From contig JAYGXS010000003.1 of assembly GCA_036362985.1 (NCBI GenBank), positions 44,025,167-44,089,166 on the forward strand: DNA of 64,000 bases. The letters run 5' to 3'. Source of the stretch: Ligula intestinalis (lineage: Eukaryota; Platyhelminthes; Cestoda; Diphyllobothriidea; Diphyllobothriidae). The stretch's first letter is position 1; the number at the start of each line of letters is the position of its first letter. The translations under genes were made by a program, and so were the position numbers. Shown here one piece after another: positions 22,895 to 63,834 of this stretch. The notes beneath the pieces are model-generated. The model was not told the origin of the DNA. It ran no database searches and saw nothing but the letters and a program-made list of their open reading frames with translations.

Positions 22895-25262
22895 AGTCAA
22901 GTCAAGTCAAATTTATTAAAGGAACTATAGGCAAACGCCTTTGAACTCCCTCTTGGTACATAGGATTTCATAAATGCATCGGCATAGCCGAACATTCCAA
23001 AGAAGTCGTTGACACAATTTCAGACGACTACTCACTTGTTTCAAGTAATACACTCACACTCAGTTTACACGAGTCAGCAGTGTAACTGAGGAAGAAGAGC
23101 AGACAGTGAAAAAACTCCTAAGGCTGGCTCATAATTCAAAATGGAATGTCGTTTGTGGTTTTTAGGAGAAAAACTGTCGCTCGTGGGGGAAGTATGTGAA
23201 TGATAGGGGCATGATGCTTCTGAGAATGTTGACGGCAGCCATGATGTCCATGACGAGTAATATCTACATCCGAAGGACCATACGAGGAGGAGACCTCGGA
23301 GTTACGAGAACGTCCTGAAGAACCGGAGATGCGACCATGATAAGCTTTTGCTGTGCCCAGAGCCGAGGAACCCGCCACGTCGTCAGCAGTCAGTCGATAC
23401 GAGAAAGGGTGTGACAGGGCCACGTAGCCTAGGATCATAGGTGCGGTAGATGCGACCTCAGACGCGATCAGTGCAGTTCACATAGTGAGCAGAAGTCGGG
23501 GCTAGGCAATGCCTGAACGCATTTGGTTAAATACTAATAATAATAATACTACTTAAAAATTACTAATAGTATAGATTTATAGCATTGCAGTGTTTGGATT
23601 CAGAGCGCTTCAATTTTTGGATTGGGAACACTTCAGTGATTGGATTTTGAGTACTTAATCGCGACGATACTCATTAAATCGGTCTAGGTTTGTCTTCAAA
23701 ACATCCACGGAGGGAGACATGACAATATCCGCAGGAAGGGCATTCCATGCCTGGATTAACCTCTTAGAGAAAACGAATTTTCTTGGGTCGAGTCTTTCTC
23801 CAGTCACACGTAATTTGAGGGGGTGTCCTCGCAGCCTAGGGGTGGTAGCCCGCTCAAAAAAGTCATTTGTTTTGAGGCAGCAATCCTGACCACGCAACAT
23901 GCGAAATGCCTGGATTAGGTCCCCACGTAGCTGCCTGTAATCCAGAGGAAACCAGTCAAGATTTACCAATCGGGTCTCATAAGGGAGGTTCCGTTGGCCT
24001 CGTACTCATTTTGTTGCGCGTCTTTGTACCTTTTCAAGGTTTTCTTGTCTTTGGCTGTCCAAGGTCTCCAGGCTTGGATGGCAAATTCCAGTTGAGGTCG
24101 CACGAACGTGCCGAATACCTTGCCAAATACAACTTTGTCAAACTTAGCAAAGGCGCGCTTGATTAGATAAAAGCTCGAAATTGCGGATTTAGCCACTTTC
24201 AGGACGTGGAGTGATGGCTTCAGTAAAGGCGTGAACAACACCCCCAGGTCTTTCTGAGCCTCCACCTCTGGTAGTGGCGTGTGATTCGGGTAATACACCC
24301 TCCGAGGCATAGTGCTGGTTCTACCAAAGCGCATTAGGTTGCATTTGGCCACATTGAATGGCATGAGCCAAAGGGTTAACCATTGCTCCAGTCTATGCAA
24401 ATTTGCCTGGAGGTTAACTTCGTCGTCTTGGTTGCGTATGACCTTCCAAAGTTTTATGTCATCAGCAAACATTGCGATTTCGCAGTCTAGGCCGCTTATG
24501 CAGTCATCAATATATATAAGGAAGAGAATAGGGCCAAAAACAGATCCCTGTGGAACATCGCTCTCAACTGCTACCCCTGCCGACCGCTGTTCGCCAATAC
24601 ATACGGTTCGGGTACGACCAGTCAAGAAGTTTGCGATCCACTACAAAAGGTTTACCCTTACCCCTATGTGGCTGAGCTTGTATAAGAGACGTTGATGAAG
24701 CACCGTGTCAAACGCCTTCTTGAAGTCTGCAAAGACTGTATGCACCGTATTCCCTTCATCTATCACTCGGGTCCATTGTTCTAGACAATAGAGCAGATTG
24801 GTCAAGCAAGAACTTCCCCTGCGGAATACGTGCTGTTTATCAGAAAGAAGTTGATGTTGCTCCAAAAAGTGCATCAGCTCGCGTTTGACTATGCGTTTCA
24901 TAAGCTTGCAGGATATTGAGGTGAGGCTGACCGGTCTATAGTTATTTGCGGTCACCCGACTCCCACTTTTGTGGATGGGTGAGATCCACGCTGCCTTCCA
25001 ATCCGGTGGCACTTGTCCGGTATTAAGAGAAGCTCGGAAGATTAGGTACAGGGGTACCGCCAACTCTATGGCTAGCTCTTTTAATAGCTTTGCAGGTATC
25101 TCATCCGGACCTGACGACTTCGTTTCTTTAAGCTGTAGAAGTTCTCACAGAACGGTAGCTTCCGTGAGTGCAACTGAGTCTATGGTCTGGATAACACCCA
25201 CTCTGCAGTTAATAGCGGTGAACTCCGACTCTCTCGTAAAGACTAAGTATTTTGCGCCTCGG
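22895..25262 (-). pseudogene. CR1-like LINE, 5'-truncated and frameshifted
   Basis: Minus-strand RT blocks appear in order across three frames: WISPIHKSGS, NNYRPVSLTSIS, FADFKKAFDTVLHQRLLYKL (25,063-24,641), then SDVPQGSVFGPILFLIYIDD, IAMFADDIKLWKVI, FVRPQLEFAIQAWRPW (24,625-23,963), then YRQLRGDLI and KRLIQAWNALPADIV (23,969-23,655). Frame changes near 24,630 and 23,965 break it. The 3' UTR runs to about 22,895, where a (TTGAC)n-type pentamer tail begins. No endonuclease remains beyond about 25,262. The 3' part at 43.33-44.24 kb is a close relative. Confidence 0.85.
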
Positions 25263-26299
25263 GGCAATTGACTGAATAAAATAAACAAGCTCAAATTATT
25301 TGAACCATCCCTTTAAATGTCGACCCTCACACTTCATCAGTTAGGCAATGTAATGTATCGCGCACCCTTTACAGAACATTGTACAGGAATCATAAATGAA
25401 CCAGGAGTGCGACTACTTGCCAAATAATTTTCATGTTGCTGTGCACCTTGCACTATAAAAGAACACTAAAATAAGCAAGAAAATTTTGAATATATCCCTT
25501 CCTGAATCGAAGATTCTGGTCTTGCTTCAACTAAAAATCAGGCTAAATAATGTACGGGAAACTGCATTGTTTTCAATATACACGCAGTGAAATTAAAAAC
25601 TATGCTTTACAAATAAGGGACTTTTCTTTGCCCCAAGAAGCAACAGTAAAATTGTTTGATACTAATATATTATTCCACAGGAAGGCATGAAGGGCGTATA
25701 TACAAGCCTATCCTCCTCCCTCTCTACGCCACTATTGGTACTAAACTTTTCGCCGTTTGCGTCTATTTCGCGAGTTAACATAAATTTTTAGCTTTTTAAA
25801 AAAATCGGTTTCATTCCGTGCGGAAGAATATTTATCTTATCGAATCATGGGACTTGCGCCCTATAGCCATAAAATTTATGTTTTTATACGCCGCAGGTAT
25901 ATCCCCACAAACCCAGTTTATTTTATCCAGAACGCAAAATTTATGTGCAAGCCCCCGCCCCCTTTGACTGTCCTTTTCATACGCAGTCAAAAAACGAAAA
26001 GAAGAACTTCATTTGCGCTAAGCCTTTTGTGCGCCGTTAGGTAATTTGCGTTTTCCAGATCGTTTATCGGCGTTTGTCACGCCGCACATCTGGTCTGCTT
26101 CCACTGGCTATTACATTCCGTGCGCCACTGTCTAAGCACTTCGCTCATTTTCCCTGCGATTGCGAAATTAATCTGCCGCTGTCCGCTGTCCTGTGCCAAC
26201 TAGCTTTTCACGCTTTTACAGATGCTGCCGAATAAAAACAGACAAATCAGCCAGGAATCTTTACTTTTCGGACATCCTCACGCTCAATGGCCAGTGCTT
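25263..26299. other. no gene recognised
   Basis: AT-rich sequence with short frames only; no family features or clear repeats seen. Confidence 0.4.
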
Positions 26300-26530
26300 T
26301 TATGCGACATTCTTCTGGTCGCTCTAGTATAGCAGCTGTTTCAATGCTGGCTGGCTGGCTAGTAGCCCTTGTTGGGTCAGGAGCCTCACCGGATGGGCCT
26401 CAATCCCGGCGGCGAGGAGGAGGAGGAGCAGCATGGTCGAGATGGACTGACCCATCATCAAAAACACAGATGGAGAGGAGGAGAGATAGATCCACCGTAG
26501 GGAGATTGGTGTAGCAGACTTGGCCGCCGT
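26300..26530 (-). repeat. dispersed repeat, also at 61.69-61.83 kb
   Basis: Read on minus it contains CTCCCTACGGTGGATCTATC, CTCGCCGCCG and CAACAAGGGCTACTAGCCAGC. The same order occurs on plus at 61,685-61,830 with a few differences. No coding capacity was identified. Confidence 0.65.
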
Positions 26531-27424
26531 GGGGGCGGGTGGAAGCGCGACGAAGACGCGTCTGCTGTGGTTCCCTTGCTCCAATGCTGTTCTCCCTTGG
26601 CGTCACGATGCCCGCCAGGCAAACCAGCAGATAACTGACAGGCGCTCTGCAGTCCCCCAGGCTTGACCTCGCAGTGGCTCCTTTTTTTCGTCGTTCCAAC
26701 GACCGTGACAAGCCTCCTAAATACTAGGCGCTCAACCAAGGTACGGCAGTCCGCAGACTTGACCTCAGCTTGCTCAAGGCCACGTTTGCGGACGCCAGTC
26801 TTATGCGCATCGGTCAGCCTATCTTGTCACAAATGTTCGCTTTTTGTTCCGCGTCTCACACTGCCCCTTCGGCTTAACGAATCACACACCCAACGCCGAC
26901 GCGAATAATGCCAAACTCGTACACTTCACAGCGCTGCCCACACGCTCCCGAACGGTCGCATTGTTCACACAAATCAACACGCAACTCATTACAAACTGTC
27001 TTTTGTACCCAGCAGTTTGTACTCAGTAGTTTATTGCCTTCTTCTATTAGACGGAACAATCTTAGTGCTTGTGGTTATTATACATCAGTCATCCTTGACC
27101 GCAACAATAGCAGCCAAATTCGACTTTGTCCACGTAACTGTTGTTACAGGATGTAATTCTCGTTATTTAGGTCACTGAGAATATGTGGGTGGGGATTTTC
27201 TTCCGCACGCAGCTATCACGCAACACTGCTACCGAACGTGACTTATCGAATGAAATGTTAACCAAAATTCTGTAATGTGTTCGCATATAGTGATAAATAA
27301 GTGAGGTTTTAATATTAATTAGAATGAAAAATAATCCCACCATATTTAAGTCTCACCGGGATGCTAGCACGTAGCTTGCAATAAAGACACTAGCTAAAAT
27401 TATTCGTCTGACCAGATTGTTAAA

Positions 27425-27515
27425 TATTCGTCCACCTCAATTGGCCTCAACCCCACGCCAGCAAGGGCAGGCTTGAGTACAGCCAACGTTTTAGCCAACT
27501 GAGCTATCGAGGCCC
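27425..27515 (-). repeat. tRNA-derived SINE-like repeat
   Basis: On minus an A-box-like GATAGCTCAGTTGGCTAAAA (about 27,489-27,509) is followed by a degenerate B-box region (GGGGTTGAGGCC, about 27,443-27,454). A related segment lies at about 27,690-27,790 on minus. These are probably SINE copies. Confidence 0.45.
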
Positions 27516-28002
27516 ACCGCCGCTGTGACTTTAATCCTATTTGGGTCGATTTACCCGCCCAGAGTACTCCAACGTATGGAATCCGCCTATAGTGATACAT
27601 TAAGCTGACTGCCCAAGAAGTGTTTCCTAAGTAATCAATCTATAATTCACCAGATGACCACCAGTCACACTTAATTATTAGGAGGCGTCTGGCAGACCGC
27701 AGGGGATAGCTCAAGCACAGCCAACGCTCTAGCCAAAATAGTTGTTAAGGCCCGACCGCAGCCGAATCCTACCAAATTTTTCAAAATTGGGTCCATCGAA
27801 TTATGCAAATCCACCAAACCCGCCCTTATAATTAGCTAAAACATAATTATTTCAGTAATGTGAATTGTTAAAGTGATTTTTGGAATACTTCTAGACTTAA
27901 CTATAATTTATGAAAAAAATATCATTTACGTAGGTATTTACCTTACTGGCAGCACACATATTAGCTAAAATCTCAGACACGTGTTTGTCCCATGTTCCGC
28001 CG

Positions 28003-28375
28003 CTGTACGGCACAGTTGCGAGGGGTTCGGCTTGTCAGTGGATCCCTCAGCATTTCCTGTGTGCTTTCTGACAGACATTCCAGTTTTAAATCATGGCTTT
28101 TTAATTTTCTCAGAAATCAATGTATAACTTGGAGTAACTCAGTATAGTCAAGGATCTATAGGGACAGACCGAAATTTGATATGAATATTAGAGCCGAAGT
28201 CTGTCACTTAGTATGTCATAACTGATTTACTGCAAGTCAGAAATTAATTCCTGCGAAAAGTAAAAAGTCACAATTTTTAAAATTGAGTATGTATCAGCAA
28301 GCCAACGGGGCATGCTAGGGGACTCACTGGTGATCCGAAGCCGTTACAGCTGTGCCGTTCAGCGGCACAGTATCG
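28003..28375. mobile_element. MITE-like element with inverted ends of about 60 bp
   Basis: The left arm (28,003-28,070: GCCGCTGTACGGCACAG, GGTTCGGCTTG, CAGTGGATCCCTCAGCAT) matches the reverse complement of the right arm (28,305-28,375) at most positions. The interior of about 235 bp is non-coding. Confidence 0.6.
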
Positions 28376-28699
28376 GCGAAAATCGCCGGTCTGCGTTTTT
28401 AGCTAGTACCTGTGCTGCCAGTGCACTAAATAATTATGTAGGCAGCCTGCAATGATTATAATCCGTAAAACCTGGCTTCCTGACTTTCGATGTAGCTAGA
28501 AATTTAGCATTTTTACAACTCGTGCACGAAATTATTCTTCCTTGCACATAGTGGACTAAAGGGTATCCAACGGTCTTTAAACAAGATTTTGGCACTCGAG
28601 TACTTTTCAATCCGGCCTGTTTCTGTACCTGCATTTTGGGTTTCCTATGTACCTCCCACGTGAGCGAAGGTGTACATTTCCCTATACCATTAATAGTAT

Positions 28700-29640
28700 A
28701 CCGTAAAAGACATTCAAGTTCAACAAGGATGCCCTCGTTTCATAGTTCTGTTCAACTTCTTTATCAACTGCGTGATCTATCAATCAATTTTAACTGATTG
28801 TGCCCTCAACCCAGAGTACATGAGTACCTAGAGCATGCCGATGACCTTTTCCTAGTTGGTAATACCCCCCCAGTCACTACAGCCAACAATAGACCGAATC
28901 AAGAACTACGCTGCAACTGTTGATCTTACGATTAATATTCATAAGATGAAGTTTATGACTAGGCACTTTGGCACAGTACAACCAATATTTATCAGGGGTC
29001 AGACTATCGAAGAATTTAGCTGTTTCGGCTATTTCGGCTCGAAAATACTAGTAAACGGACAGGCCAAAGGCTCGAAATGCATTTAGTCTGCTAGCCAGGT
29101 AACTCTGTTCTCGCTCAGACATCAGCTTACGTACTAAGCTGTTGATATGCGGAGCATCCATTAGACCGGTGTTAGTAGATGCTTGCAAAACGTGGCAAGT
29201 CAGAAATATGGACATTCAATCGCCCGAAGTCTTCGACCGTTGGTATGTTCGAAACATCTTAGCAGTCACCTGGCAGGATCACATTTCCAATTTTGAGCCA
29301 TATCGCAAGTGTTTGGAGCTACCAAGTCTAGTATCATGCATCCATCATCGCCGATTGCCATGGTTTGGACATGACCTGCGCAAACGATCGATGGACTTCT
29401 ACAGATTGTTTGTGAATCCGCCTCGTAGTGCAAAATGGAGATGCCGACATGATGGTCAGCTTAAGACGTGACTTAATATTTCCAAGTAAGACGTCGAAGG
29501 CATTGGCCTCGTAACCGTTTACGCTCTGCGACACTGGGAAAAACAATGGGTTGCTGTTTGCGAGAAGATCGCTTCCGATCGCCGCTAATGGGTCGCCACT
29601 ATCCGTGAAGCCGATTCATCCAACAATAGGAGCTAATCGG
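28700..29640 (+). pseudogene. RTE-like LINE relic (RT palm to C-terminus)
   Basis: In order: QVQQGCPRFIVLFNFFINC (motif B), EHADDLFLVGN (motif C with the Asp pair), INIHKMKFMT, FSCFGYFGSKI, then RYVRNI-type WYVRNILAVTWQD, RRLPWFGHDLRKR and ALRHWEKQW. The end resembles the RTE at 58.7-59.0 kb (RLRWFGHVLCR, GLRRWRRDW). Stops and frameshifts (near 28,830, 29,087 and 29,470) make it dead. It is 5'-truncated. Confidence 0.75.
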
Positions 29641-30236
29641 ATCAAGTACGTATGTATAAAAGATGTACACATTTAAAACTGAATGTGGACCGTGTTGAAT
29701 ACTTCAGTGGGAGTATCAATAAGCGTCCAGATATAAGGGTATTAACATGGAAATTTCAAAATTTTACAAGTATCATTATCATAAACCCCGTAACATCTAA
29801 ATACACCCTGCTTCGAATACCAACTTCGCGGAAAACGCCAGTTTCCAGTGCATCGAAAAGGAATTTTAAAAGGCCAAGTTATTGAAATAGCCTTTTCGCC
29901 CAGCCTAGCTTTTGTAAGCAACCGGAATCTGTCTACTTAATAACTTATGGCAGTCTGAAAAGAAATGAATTAAGACTGCAAGCGACGAATTTTGCTAAAC
30001 GTTTTTCTACCAAATGTAACCAGCTGTCTCGACTAATATACCAGGACTTTGCTCAACTTCATTTCACCCCCACCCACTCGAATCGTCATTCATATAAAGC
30101 GGGAACAGTTTAAGTGTCTAAATGCAGATGAAGAGTTCAAGTCGCCAAGTGTTCGGAAGGCTAGGTAGGCTTTCGATAAATTGTCTTCGAGCCACTACAG
30201 GCTCTGCGTTTGGCATGACAAACAGTTAGTTAACTT

Positions 30237-30421
30237 AGTACATGGGTGTACTCCGATCTCGCCCAGGATTCACCAATCCTGGCTTGTTTCGTCTGGCGAA
30301 TTTGTGGAGACTTCCACTTTTTTACTCAACGAAACAATTATGTTACTCGCCAACTTTAAGTAACCAATTTGTATTACTGGATTGGTGAATCCTGGGCGAG
30401 ATCGGAGTACACCCATGTACT
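30237..30421. repeat. perfect 43 bp inverted repeat with 99 bp spacer
   Basis: Positions 30,237-30,279 (AGTACATGGGTGTACTCCG...) and 30,379-30,421 are exact reverse complements over all 43 bases. The spacer has no ORF. A tRNA-like sequence begins about 40 bp downstream. Confidence 0.9.
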
Positions 30422-30461
30422 AACTTACATCCCGATCGAAAAACTGGCAATACGTGGACCT

Positions 30462-30525
30462 GTTGGCTCAGTGGATAGGACGGTCGTCTCTAGCTCACTG
30501 GTACCGGGTTCAAAACTCGAGTGTA
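30462..30525 (+). repeat. tRNA-like sequence
   Basis: An A-box TGGCTCAGTGGATAGGACG (30,463-30,482) and a B-box-like GGGTTCAAAACTC (30,506-30,518) lie at tRNA-like spacing. The B-box has an extra A compared with GGTTCNANTCC, so a SINE or pseudogene is favoured. Confidence 0.5.
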
Positions 30526-30639
30526 GTGTCAGTTTCTGCGGCTATACATGAGTCAGGCAACTCTGGACGATGAAGGGTAATGACCCAGAAATACGCGTAT
30601 CTCAGAGTCCTAACGTTTGCCAGTAATACAAATTAGTCA

Positions 30640-30872
30640 CTTAACTGTTTTCAGTCGTCTGCGCTCTTTTTATCTCCCTCCCCCTCCCCTAGAATAACTC
30701 CACCAGACCCTTCTTACATAGTCTGTCTTGTCTTATCGACCCCCTCCCCCTATTCTCACGAATCATTTGTACGAAAAGACGAACGCGTTTTAACTTGTAC
30801 CCTGTTCCCATATAAATGTACTAGCCCGACGAGAATTTATCGATAGCCTACGTACGCTCGCAGGCATGGTTA
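30640..30872 (+). repeat. degenerate Penelope terminal-repeat relic
   Basis: A C-rich stretch (CTCCCTCCCCCTCCCC, about 30,671-30,690) is followed by ATATAAATGTA and CCGACGAGAATTTATCGA (30,826-30,854). This is the order seen in the terminal repeats at 38.2 and 40.9 kb. The hammerhead core there (CTGACGAG) is here CCGACGAG and the downstream GAAA is GATA, so it is probably inactive. Confidence 0.5.
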
Positions 30873-60565
<29,693 letters not shown>

Positions 60566-60646
60566 CTAAAATAAACGTAAATATTGTTTCACCCAGAATT
60601 TTCAATTAGCTTAGAAAATAACAAGGAGTTTGTTATATAGCAACTA

Positions 60647-60652
60647 TTTATT
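60647..60652 (-). terminator. NDUFA11: AATAAA polyadenylation signal of the NDUFA11-like gene
   Basis: AATAAA on minus, about 40 bp past the TAG stop and about 80 bp before the acceptor that opens the p85-like gene. Confidence 0.6.
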
Positions 60653-60692
60653 GAAATCTACTAAAAGTACAAGTGCATTCCGAAGCAATAAA

Positions 60693-62909
60693 CTACAGGA
60701 AGGATTCCAATTCTTCTTCTTCCTTCTTCCAGTTTTTGTTCATGTAACGGTGGTTCAAAGTTATGTAGGCGTTTGGAACGCATCCCCGGCAATGACCGAT
60801 GGACTGATTGGCGAACTGGGGTCGTACCATTTCAATATACTTGACCAGTCCCGAAAGGAAAGCAAGGCCAACCACAAGGTTCATTTGACTTTCCAACGGA
60901 GCTAAATAAAGGAAACATTTGGATTTTGTAAGAACAAGCAGAGCAAAGCTCGGGTGGTTTATAGTTTCGTCTTGGACTTTATTTTAAAAAGAACAAGCAC
61001 AATCTTAACTGAACGCGATGAATTAGAACAAATGGCTTTTATACAAATTATACCAGACGTGTTGTTCAACCGTTTGGACAACATGGCCATAAGAATAAGA
61101 AACAAAAATTTGAGTGGGAAATAGCAACTCCAATCTTACACTCAATGCAGATAATTCAAACATCACAAAGAAATAGCTAATACTCATTTTAAAATTTATC
61201 ATTTTTTCACATTCATATCAAACTTGTGCTGAGTCAGCATAAGGTGGTACATTCAAAGATGCAAGAAAACTTCCGGATCGGGTCTCAATTTTCGTACCTA
61301 TCTTAACTTACTAATGAGTCAGAAATTATTGCAAGCGGTAATTCAAAAGAAAATCAAGACTGACTAATAGTCTCACTAATAGCCTTGAAAGTCGGATCGT
61401 CCATGTCTATCTCGGTTCGTTTTGAACGTGGTGTGATGCAAACTGTCGTCAGTTGAAGGAGGTAAAACGTAATCTGTCAGTAAAACTATGGTAAATTAAC
61501 ATTGAGGCATACAAGCGTATGAGAAGGCTCAGAAATCGACTTTACATGATAGTGCATACTTCCAGTTCACATAAAGTAATTAAATGTATAGACCTACAAA
61601 ACGCCATTGTTGAAGGGGGACTTGAGGACGATGAGTTAATAAGAGTAGGCAACACTTTAATTGCATTTCATGGTTACCATGTTAAAAAACCTCCCTATGG
61701 TGGATTTATCTCCCTACCTCTACGACGGAACAGCCCCTCCCTACCAAGCTGCTCCAAATTTCCCTCCTCGCCGCCGAGCTTTGAGCAAACCCGGCGGGGC
61801 TACTGATCCAACAAGGGCTACTAGCCAGCTAACCTTAATCGGAATTGACTTAATGTCATAGAACAGTCGATCCTCTTAAACTTGGCTATCAGTACCCTCA
61901 TAGCACCGTAATTGTAGATTCGCGAATACTCATTCATCCGATGCGGGTGTCCACTGTCTTCGTAGGTACATTTTCAGTTCTGACCATGCGTATTTCTAAA
62001 TTGAACATTATAGAGCCTCATTTACGGGCACATATTTGCCGCTAGCCGAGCGGCAATCACATTTCCGATCTAACCTGATCAAGGAATGTAAGCAGGAGAC
62101 AGTCCTGATGACGGTTATTAACGCAAGTCTGTTCGCGGACATGGGGAAGAAAGGGAATGAAGTACTTTGAATCTGTTTTAAATGTCTTATTCGTGCGCAA
62201 AAGGCAAACTAACTGGTCTACACAATAGCTTTTTATAGTTGCAAAGGCCGGAAAAAAGGGCAATCAAGTAAGGGTGGTCGATGGTCTTTTGTCGTTTTTG
62301 TGTTTGGATAGAGGACGCCTATCTCCTGACATTGTGTGGAGTGTGATATATGTATATGATGCGAAACTATTTTTGACGTATACTATGGGCGAACTTTTGC
62401 CTAAAGAGACACATGGCGCAACCAGGTTGGAACTTTCTTACTTAGCATTGAGTCAAACATATTTATAGATTTTGAGAAAGGTGCCAAAAGCCAACTCACA
62501 TTTCCATCGGATTATCATTGCACTGACAGCACCAGCTACAGCATGACTTGTTGGGCTATCGGGTTTATTCAGTGTTTTTGCGCTAAGATAACTCGTTGTT
62601 CCATGCGCAGCGCCGGCAGTCACTTTCAATCGAAAATAAAAATGAAATGACTTACGTCCAACCGCCATAATTTTGACTGCTCGAACACCGGCTCCGTACA
62701 CATTACGACCAGATAGCAGAGCTGGCAGGTAGACGACAGTTGCGTTAGCCAGAGCTAAAGTCTATTATAAAAACAGGCGACCGGATAGGTATAGTTACAT
62801 AACAAGTAGCCTGAAAATGTTGCCATTTTTATGCGGTAAAAGGGGTTTATGTCATCTTGTGAATTGAGATAATTATAGAAAAAGTTCGGCATTGGGAAAC
62901 AGCGAAACC
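60693..62909 (-). CDS. NDUFA11: NDUFA11-like complex I accessory subunit, complete
   Basis: Four exons with agreeing phases: 62799-62909 (ATG at 62,892), 62656-62754, 62500-62622, 60693-60901; 525 coding nt, 174 residues. It starts MPNFFYNYLNSQDDINPFYR. A Gly/Ala-rich membrane part follows (TVVYLPALLSGRNVYGAG, VGLTAGAAHGTTSYLSAKTL), then NKPDSPTSHAVAGAVSAM, R, and LVVGLAFLSGLVKYIEMVRP. Spacing of the G-TT-x-SA-x-KPD-x-P-AG-R residues matches NDUFA11, a membrane-arm subunit of mitochondrial complex I related to Tim17-type proteins. The charged C-tail (NKNWKKEEEELESF) is longer than the human protein, which has about 141 residues. Two introns are only 44 and 33 nt. A Tim17/22-family protein is the alternative. 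Confidence 0.7.
61685..61830 (+). repeat. dispersed repeat, copy of 26.3-26.5 kb
   Basis: CTCCCTATGGTGGATTTATC, CTCGCCGCCG and CAACAAGGGCTACTAGCCAG match the minus strand of 26,300-26,530. It lies in the 1.6 kb intron of the NDUFA11-like gene. Confidence 0.65.
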
Positions 62910-62913
62910 CTAA
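62909..62913 (-). promoter_or_regulatory. probable 3' splice/trans-splice acceptor of the NDUFA11-like gene
   Basis: GGTTCACTTTAG lies just upstream of 62,909, and the ATG follows 17 nt later. Without an upstream exon in sight it may receive a spliced leader. An in-frame ATG at 62,964 would add 24 residues if transcription started further upstream. Confidence 0.4.
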
Positions 62914-62964
62914 AGTGAACCACAAAGGAAGGGAGCTGATCCAAGGATTGATATGCACAGCCAA

Positions 62965-63545
62965 AACACCGACAAAACCGAAAGCAAACTTTCAGACGGT
63001 CTACTGAGCTAAAACCTTGGCTATTCCGGTTTCCAAATTATTCGTGTGCTTTCAACATGATTTCAATTACAATATATTTACGATAAAAAGGCCCAGGGCT
63101 GAGAGGAGTCCTTTTAAACATAGTTCAAGACAACAAATAAACTCAAACAGATCGACGATCCTCGAGTGGAAGTGGGCACCGCTAACCGGTTGAGTAGATA
63201 TCATCCACAACCATTACATTTTCGCAACCGCAACGAAAATACGAACTATGGTAAGGTGTTAATTACTACCGTAGTGTCCAAAGTCAAGATGGTAGCTATT
63301 TTTGAATGAGAAAACACGTAAAAAATAGCGATAACAGTCATAATAAAGAATAACTTGGCCACTTTCTCCATTTATTTATAACAACGAAGTGGATTTTAAC
63401 GAAGTTGATCGGCGCAGTATACGCCTTCAGAGTCTTTAAATTGGAGAAACTCAGTCACACCTTTTTAAATCTAGCCTGTTATTGTAAATGATTTGAGCAG
63501 TCGACTATCTTCATTACGCCTCGAAAATCTTCAGCACCTTCATAA
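62965..63545. other. LINE 3' end (minus) and otherwise nothing recognised
   Basis: Position 63,060-63,240 on minus matches 15,360-15,535 (TCGAGGATCG, GTTTGAGTTTATTTGTTGTC, CTTGAACTATG) and is the 3' end of the PHD-ORF1 LINE family. The rest is AT-rich with no gene seen. Confidence 0.6.
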
Positions 63546-63547
63546 GG

Positions 63548-63684
63548 CCCCTGTAAACACAGGTGGGGCTAGGCGGGTTGAAAGCCCCACCTGCAGCCCT
63601 ACCAGTGATGGGGCCACAGCCCAACCTAGCCCAGTCTGGCCCCGGCAGCCAGGTGGGGCCATGTGGGGCTGGTGTTTACAGGGG
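63548..63684. mobile_element. GC-rich MITE-like element, 13 bp inverted ends
   Basis: CCCCTGTAAACAC (63,548-63,560) and GTGTTTACAGGGG (63,672-63,684) are exact reverse complements. The 137 bp are far richer in G and C than the surroundings and contain several GTGGGGC/GCCCCAC words that can fold internally. Confidence 0.75.
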
Positions 63685-63834
63685 GGCTACATCTTGCATA
63701 CGCGATTCGGGCCTAGAGACCATGGATGCAGCAGGATTATACCGTACTTGACAGTCTGCAATGGCGGGCAACATCCGTGAATTAAAAGTGATTTTTTAAA
63801 TCTTGTCTGTTAATGTTAATTGTTTACGCAGTCA

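Noticed and set aside
23136..23438. Minus-strand ORF of 100 codons, with a plus-strand counterpart at 43,621-43,857
   Set aside because: Both lie in the non-coding 3' UTR of the same LINE family; the similarity is at DNA level.
26287..26908. Cluster of overlapping ORFs on both strands
   Set aside because: They follow from a GC-richer dispersed repeat, with no consistent frame or domain.
27660..27780. LSYPL on minus as a possible SH2 end
   Set aside because: The segment resembles the nearby tRNA-like repeat at 27.4 kb, and no SH2 strands precede it.
61519..61806. Plus ORF of 95 codons inside the NDUFA11-like intron
   Set aside because: Half of it is the dispersed repeat shared with 26.3 kb, and the rest has no features.
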